Source: Mycobacterium sp. ST-F2
GTDB taxonomy: Bacteria > Actinomycetota > Actinomycetes > Mycobacteriales > Mycobacteriaceae
DNA length: 64,000 bases
Direction of reading: 5' to 3'
Assembly (NCBI RefSeq): GCF_001905655.1
Contig: NZ_JMHT01000017.1
Span: 91,341 to 155,340, forward strand
Shown: piece after piece, positions 58,065 through 64,000 of the stretch
Numbering within the stretch: position 1 is the first letter of the stretch
Layout of the letters: every line of letters begins with the position of its first letter
Notes under the pieces: generated by a model
The model's input: only the letters and a program-made list of their open reading frames with translations
Told to the model about the DNA's origin: nothing
Databases searched by the model: none
Made by a program: the position numbers and the translations under genes

Positions 58065-58814
58065 GTGACCGACGTCCTACTGATCGACACCACCGACCGG
58101 GTTCGCACCCTGACGCTGAACCGGCCGAAGTCCCGGAACGCGCTGTCCTACGAGCTGCGCGATGCCTTCTACGGCGCGCTGCGCCAGGCCGAGGCCGACC
58201 CGGACGTCGACGTGGTGATCCTGACGGGCGCCGACCCGGTGTTCTGCGCCGGTCTGGACCTCAAGGAACTCGGCGAGGGCGCAGACCTGCCGGACATCTC
58301 GCCGAAGTGGCCGAACATGACCAAGCCCGTCATCGGTGCCATCAACGGCGCGGCCGTCACCGGCGGCCTGGAGCTGGCGCTGTACTGCGACATCCTGATC
58401 GCCTCGGAGAACGCCAAGTTCGCCGACACCCACGCCCGCGTCGGACTGCTGCCGACCTGGGGCTTGAGTGTGCGGCTGCCGCAGAAGGCCGGTGTCGGCC
58501 TCGCCCGCCGGATGAGCCTGACCGGCGACTACCTGTCGGCGGCCGAGGCGCTGCGCGCCGGACTGGTCACCGAGGTGGTGCCACACGATGAGCTGCTCCC
58601 GACCGCGCGCCGCGTCGCGGCCTCGATCGTCGGCAACAACCAGAACGCCGTGCGCGCGCTGCTGGACTCGTACCACAAGATCGACGGCTCGCAGACCGAC
58701 GCCGGGCTGTGGATCGAAGCCGCGTCGGCCCGCAAGTGGATGGACGCCTCCAGCGGCAACGACATCGCCGCCAACCGCGACGCCGTCATGGCGCGCGGCC
58801 GCACCCAGGTCTAG
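58065..58814 (+). CDS. echA16: Enoyl-CoA hydratase/isomerase-family protein (EchA16 type)
   Basis: A 249-residue crotonase-fold protein (Rv2831 type). The CoA-binding/oxyanion segment is DPVFCAGLDLKELGEG and the second GAINGAAVTGGLELALYCD; RVGLLPTWGLSVRLPQ follows. Activity in fatty-acid beta-oxidation is likely, but the substrate is unknown. GTG 58065 with AAGGAG is chosen; an upstream GTG adds eight residues. Two nested hairpins separate it from the convergent dinF. Confidence 0.9.
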   Translation: MTDVLLIDTTDRVRTLTLNRPKSRNALSYELRDAFYGALRQAEADPDVDVVILTGADPVFCAGLDLKELGEGADLPDISPKWPNMTKPVIGAINGAAVTGGLELALYCDILIASENAKFADTHARVGLLPTWGLSVRLPQKAGVGLARRMSLTGDYLSAAEALRAGLVTEVVPHDELLPTARRVAASIVGNNQNAVRALLDSYHKIDGSQTDAGLWIEAASARKWMDASSGNDIAANRDAVMARGRTQV

Positions 58815-58879
58815 TAGCTGTTCCCTCTCCCCTCGAGCCGGCCTGGGGGCACCTCCCGCTTGCGGGGGAGTTTGTACAC

Positions 58880-58962
58880 CGACACGCCGCTCCAGCTGTA
58901 CAAGAACGTCCCGCTCACCGGCGATGAGCGGGACGTTTTTGTACGGGAACCACGGCGTGTCG
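58880..58962. terminator. Nested hairpins between echA16 and dinF
   Basis: The inner hairpin has 20-bp arms (58898-58917 and 58925-58944, one G-U-type mismatch) and a 7-nt loop. It is enclosed by CGACACGCCG (58880-58889) and CGGCGTGTCG (58953-58962). The place between convergent genes suggests a two-way terminator. A GGGGGCACCTCCCGCTTGCG stretch just before it (about 58845-58864) is a string I recall as frequent in mycobacterial genomes. Confidence 0.7.
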
Positions 58963-58989
58963 TGTGCAGACACGGCCGCTCGCGAGAGG
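58951..58989. repeat. Intergenic repeat, copy 1 (flanks dinF on the 3' side)
   Basis: Shares CACGGCGTGTCG and CACGGCCGCTCGCG with 60365-60406 in the same orientation and spacing, so dinF lies between two related copies. Confidence 0.6.
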
Positions 58990-59018
58990 TGGGTGACGAC
59001 GCCTTTCGGGCGACCTGC

Positions 59019-60317
59019 TCACGCCCAGCGGCCGGACAGCGCGCGCCAGCCGACGAAGACGAGCCGCAACACCAGGAACGTGCTCAACCCGGACCAGATG
59101 CCGGCCAGGCCCCAGCCGAACGCCAGGGACAGCCAGATCAGCGGCAGGAAGCCGACGAGCCCGCTGATCAGGGTGGCGTTGCGCATGAACTTGGCGTCAC
59201 CGGCGCCGAGCAGCACCCCGTCGAGGGCGAACACGATTCCGGCGATGGGCAATTGGGCCACCATGAACCACCACGGGATGCCGATCTGGTCCCGCACCGC
59301 GTGGTCTGCGGTGAACACTGCGGGCAGCACGCCGGAGCCCACTGCGAACACCGCCGCCAGCGCCGTCGCCGCGGCGGCCGAATAGACCGTCACGCGCCGC
59401 GCCACCGTCTTCGCATGCGCCGGCTCCCCCGCGCCGAGGGCCGCGCCGACGAGCGACTGTGCCGCGATGGCCAGTGAATCCAGCACCAGTGCAAGGAAAT
59501 TCCACAGCTGCAGCACCACCTGATGCGCGGCGACGGCGGCCGCACCGAACCGGGCCGCGACCGCGCCGGCAGACAGGAAACACACCTGGAACGCCAGGGA
59601 CCGCAACACGAGATCGCGGCCCATGGTCAATTGAGCGCGCAGCACGTCGGGCCGCAGGCGCAGCGAAACCCGTTCGGACAGCAGCGCATACCCGAACAAC
59701 GCCGCGGCGATCCACTGCCCGACCAGGTTGGCCACCGCCGAACCGACGAGGCCGAGACGCGGCAGTCCCAGCCAGCCGAACACCAACAGCGGGCACAGCA
59801 CCGCTGAAATACCCACGCCGACAAGCACATACCGCAGCGGACGGACCGTGTCCTGCACACCGCGCAGCCAGCCGTTGCCGGCCATGGAGATCAGGATCGC
59901 GGGTACGGCCAGGATCGCGACACGCAACCAGGGCAGCGCGGTCTCGGCGATGCCACCCCGAGACCCGGCGATGGCCGTGAGCAGAAAGGGCGCCAGCGCC
60001 TGCACCACCACCACGATGAGCACGCCGACAGCCAGCGCCAGCCAGGTGGCCTGCACGCCCTCCCCGACCGCACCGGCCCGGTCACCGGCGCCGAAGCTCC
60101 GGGCCGACCGCGACGTCGTGCCGTACGACAGGAACGTCAGCTGTGAGCCGACAAGGCTGAGGATCAGGCCGCCAACCGCCAGACCCGCCAACGGCAGCGC
60201 GCCGAGTCGGCCCACCACCGCAGTGTCGAGCAAGAGATAGATCGGCTCGGCGGCGAGCACCCCGAGCGCAGGGAAGGCGAGCCCCGCGATGCGCCGGCCG
60301 GTTACCTCGGTGGTCAT
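59019..60317 (-). CDS. dinF: MATE-family efflux protein (DinF type)
   Basis: A 432-residue membrane transporter with about 12 helices (Rv2836c type). Two related halves are seen: AFPALGVLAAEPIYLLLDTAVVGRLG with GTTSRSARSFGAGDR, and FGAAAVAAHQVVLQLWNFLALVLDSLAIAAQSLVGAALGAG. MATE proteins export cationic drugs against Na+ or H+. ATG 60317 is chosen since the longer frame runs through a hairpin and nrnA. That hairpin separates it from the nrnA-rbfA-infB genes upstream. Confidence 0.92.
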   Translation of the reverse strand: MTTEVTGRRIAGLAFPALGVLAAEPIYLLLDTAVVGRLGALPLAGLAVGGLILSLVGSQLTFLSYGTTSRSARSFGAGDRAGAVGEGVQATWLALAVGVLIVVVVQALAPFLLTAIAGSRGGIAETALPWLRVAILAVPAILISMAGNGWLRGVQDTVRPLRYVLVGVGISAVLCPLLVFGWLGLPRLGLVGSAVANLVGQWIAAALFGYALLSERVSLRLRPDVLRAQLTMGRDLVLRSLAFQVCFLSAGAVAARFGAAAVAAHQVVLQLWNFLALVLDSLAIAAQSLVGAALGAGEPAHAKTVARRVTVYSAAAATALAAVFAVGSGVLPAVFTADHAVRDQIGIPWWFMVAQLPIAGIVFALDGVLLGAGDAKFMRNATLISGLVGFLPLIWLSLAFGWGLAGIWSGLSTFLVLRLVFVGWRALSGRWA

Positions 60318-60335
60318 GACGCGCACGCTCGCCGG

Positions 60336-60400
60336 CCGCGAGCGGCACGAATATGCACGCCGAACACGGCGTGTCGGCGTACAAACACGGCCGCTCGCGG
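60336..60400. terminator. Two-level hairpin between nrnA and dinF
   Basis: CCGCGAGCGG (60336-60345) pairs with CCGCTCGCGG (60391-60400). Inside, ACGCCGA (60357-60363) pairs with TCGGCGT (60374-60380). It lies between two genes of the same strand and probably ends the infB-rbfA-nrnA transcript. Confidence 0.65.
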
Positions 60401-60406
60401 GAGAGG
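60365..60406. repeat. Intergenic repeat, copy 2 (flanks dinF on the 5' side)
   Basis: Second copy of the repeat at 58951-58989 with the same two conserved blocks (CACGGCGTGTCG, CACGGCCGCTCGCG) and the end GAGAGG. Confidence 0.6.
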
Positions 60407-60408
60407 GA

Positions 60409-61861
<1,453 letters not shown>

Positions 61862-61894
61862 GCTGCCCTCTGTTCTTCGCGCAAGCGCTCATCA

Positions 61895-64000
61895 CTACGT
61901 ACGAGCCTTCTCGACGAGTTCGTACGTCTCGATGACGTCGCCTTCCTTGATGTCGTTGTAGGTCAGCGTCAGACCACATTCGTAGCCTTCGCGCACCTCG
62001 GTGGCGTCATCCTTCTCGCGCTTGAGCGAAGACACCGTGAGGTTCTCGGCGATGACGATGTTGTCGCGCAGAAGGCGGGCCTTGGCGTTACGCCGCATGA
62101 TGCCCGACTGCACGAGGCAACCAGCGATGTTGCCGACCTTCGACGACCGGAAGATTGCGCGGATCTCGGCGCGGCCGAGCTCCTTCTCCTCGTAGACCGG
62201 CTTGAGCATGCCCTTGAGCGCGCTCTCGATCTCGTCGATGGCCTGGTAGATCACCGAGTAGTACCGGATCTCCACACCCTCGCGGTTCGCCAGCTCCGTC
62301 GCCTTGCCCTCGGCACGGACGTTGAAGCCGATGATGATCGCATCCGAAGCCGACGCCAGGTTGACGTTGGTCTCGGTGACGCCACCGACACCGCGGTCGA
62401 TGACGCGCAGTTCCACCTCGTCGTCGATCTGGATGCCCATCAAGGCCTCCTCGAGCGCCTCGACGGTGCCCGAGTTGTCGCCCTTCAGGATCAGGTTCAG
62501 CTGGCTGGTTTCCTTCAGCGCCGAATCCAGGTCTTCCAGGCTGATGCGCTTGCGCGAACGTGCGGCCAGCGCATTGCGCTTACGCGCGCTGCGCCGGTCG
62601 GCGATCTGCCGGGCGATGCGGTCTTCGTCGACGACGAGGAAGTTGTCGCCGGCGCCGGGCACCGAGGTGAAACCGATGACCTGGACCGGACGCGACGGGA
62701 ACGCCTCTTCGACGTCCTCGCCGTGCTCGTCGACCATGCGGCGGACGCGGCCGTAGGCGTCGCCGGCGACCACCGAGTCACCGACGCGCAGCGTGCCGCG
62801 CTGCACCAGCACCGTGGCGACCGGGCCGCGACCGCGGTCCAGGTGCGCCTCGATGGCCACACCCTGGGCCTCCATGTCGGGGTTGGCCCGCAGGTCCAGC
62901 GAAGCGTCCGCGGTCAGCAGCACGGCTTCGAGCAGACCGTCGATGTTGGTGCCCTGCTTGGCCGAGATGTCGACGAACATGGTGTCGCCGCCGTAATCCT
63001 CGGCCACCAGGTTGTACTCGGTCAGCTGCGCACGGATCTTCTGCGGATCCGCGCCTTCCTTGTCGATCTTGTTGACCGCCACCACGATCGGCACATCAGC
63101 GGCCTGAGCGTGGTTGATGGCCTCCACCGTCTGCGGCATGACGCCGTCGTCGGCCGCGACCACGAGGATCGCGATGTCGGTGGCCTTGGCACCACGGGCA
63201 CGCATGGCGGTGAACGCCTCGTGACCCGGGGTGTCGATGAACGTCACCAGACGCTCGTTGCCGTCCAGCTCGGTCAGCACCTGGTAGGCGCCGATGTGCT
63301 GGGTGATGCCACCGGCCTCGCCCTCACGGACGTTGGCCTTACGGATCGTGTCGAGCAGTCGCGTCTTACCGTGGTCGACGTGGCCCATGACGGTGACCAC
63401 CGGCGGCCGGCTGGCCAGGTCGTCCTCGTCGCCGGCGTCCTCGCCGTAGGTGAGGTCGAACGACTCGAGCAGCTCGCGGTCCTCGTCCTCCGGGGACACG
63501 ACCTGCACGACGTAGTTCATCTCGCTGCCCAGCAGCTCGAGGGTGTCGTCACCCACCGACTGGGTGGCGGTCACCATCTCGCCCAGGTTGAACAGCGCCT
63601 GCACCAGCGAGGCCGGGTTGGCGTTGATCTTCTCGGCGAAGTCGCTCAGCGACGCGCCACGAGCGAGGCGGATGACCTCGCCGTTGCCGTGCGGCAACCG
63701 CACGCCACCGACGATCGGCGCCTGCATGTTCTCGTATTCGGCGCGTTTTGCGCGCTTCGACTTACGTCCACGACGGGGTGCGCCACCGGGACGCCCGAAG
63801 GCACCCGCGGCACCGCCGCGCTGACCGGGACGACCGCCGCCACCACCGGGGCCACCGCCACCGGGAGCACCGCCGCCGCCACCGGGACGGCCGCGGAAGC
63901 CACCGCCGGCACCGGCACCTGCGCCGCCACCGGCGCCGCCGCCGCGGTAGTTACCGCCGCCACCGGCACCACCGGGACGAGGGCCACCACCGGGACGCGG
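61895..64000 (-). CDS. infB: Translation initiation factor IF-2 (N-terminus cut by window edge)
   Basis: About 701 residues of IF-2, the GTPase that places initiator tRNA on the 30S subunit. The visible part starts in the Gly/Arg/Pro-rich low-complexity linker ([19 protein letters not shown]) and continues with [16 protein letters not shown], the IF2-N-like domain, GTPase motifs [14 protein letters not shown] and NKIDK, and domains II-IV. ATG 63727 is an internal methionine, not the start. It is upstream of rbfA on the same strand. Confidence 0.97.
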   Translation of the reverse strand, partial: PRPGGGPRPGGAGGGGNYRGGGAGGGAGAGAGGGFRGRPGGGGGAPGGGGPGGGGGRPGQRGGAAGAFGRPGGAPRRGRKSKRAKRAEYENMQAPIVGGVRLPHGNGEVIRLARGASLSDFAEKINANPASLVQALFNLGEMVTATQSVGDDTLELLGSEMNYVVQVVSPEDEDRELLESFDLTYGEDAGDEDDLASRPPVVTVMGHVDHGKTRLLDTIRKANVREGEAGGITQHIGAYQVLTELDGNERLVTFIDTPGHEAFTAMRARGAKATDIAILVVAADDGVMPQTVEAINHAQAADVPIVVAVNKIDKEGADPQKIRAQLTEYNLVAEDYGGDTMFVDISAKQGTNIDGLLEAVLLTADASLDLRANPDMEAQGVAIEAHLDRGRGPVATVLVQRGTLRVGDSVVAGDAYGRVRRMVDEHGEDVEEAFPSRPVQVIGFTSVPGAGDNFLVVDEDRIARQIADRRSARKRNALAARSRKRISLEDLDSALKETSQLNLILKGDNSGTVEALEEALMGIQIDDEVELRVIDRGVGGVTETNVNLASASDAIIIGFNVRAEGKATELANREGVEIRYYSVIYQAIDEIESALKGMLKPVYEEKELGRAEIRAIFRSSKVGNIAGCLVQSGIMRRNAKARLLRDNIVIAENLTVSSLKREKDDATEVREGYECGLTLTYNDIKEGDVIETYELVEKART

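Noticed and set aside
63728..64000. GGT/GCC-rich tandem-like repeats at the right edge
   Set aside because: They encode the Gly/Arg/Pro-rich linker of IF-2, normal for actinobacterial infB, not a separate repeat element.

Overview
The window is high-GC actinobacterial DNA. Gene content and order place it in a mycobacterium, probably a fast grower (Mycolicibacterium type). From left to right it follows the M. tuberculosis backbone from about Rv2743c to Rv2839c: pspM-pspA-clgR, pgsA3, argA, ftsK, Rv2749-Rv2751, rnj, dapA, dfrA-thyA, Rv2765-like hydrolase, dapB, aldR/ald, pepR-gpsI-rpsO-ribF, sirR, truB-pptT-pptH, Rv2800-like hydrolase, echA16, dinF, nrnA, rbfA and infB (cut by the right edge). 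Orthology statements rest on remembered family features, not on a search.

The backbone is interrupted by a large accessory island between dapA and dfrA/thyA (about 11.8-34.1 kb). It holds: a VOC protein; an Lsr2 paralogue; a three-gene orphan type VII secretion module (EspC-like protein, WXG-type effector with a toxin-like C-terminus, candidate immunity protein) bracketed by a partial duplicate of the hsdR 3' end; a six-gene Type I restriction-modification operon (HTH/degenerate-methylase/specificity-like protein, hsdM, hsdS, 5'-nucleotidase, YhcG-type nuclease, hsdR); a divergent operon with a coiled-coil, nuclease-like protein, a lipoprotein and a small Cys-rich protein; a YcaQ-like glycosylase; and a second type II topoisomerase (TopoN/TopoM-like) with a DUF4303 gene. 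The M. tuberculosis hsd genes occupy the same backbone site, so this looks like a recurrent insertion spot for defence genes. A smaller accessory patch (53.1-55.5 kb) carries a VapBC toxin-antitoxin pair, an unknown protein and a Uma2 nuclease.

The backbone operons are tightly packed with 1-25 nt overlaps: rnj-dapA, dapB-Rv2772c-like-flavodoxin, gpsI-pepR, pptH-pptT-truB, and infB-rbfA-nrnA. Many starts look leaderless: a TANNNT -10 element lies 6-7 nt before the start codon (pgsA3/argA, dapB/epimerase, thyA/hydrolase, aldR, sirR and others), and this was used to choose starts.

The most interesting signals are the R-M operon with its degenerate methylase-like first protein and embedded nucleotidase, controlled from a divergent region with a perfect 20-bp palindrome; the type VII effector module flanked by the hsdR-end duplication; several strong operator-like palindromes (lsr2 paralogue, dfrA-thyA spacer, DUF4334 gene, vapBC); and a family of long hairpins between gene ends.
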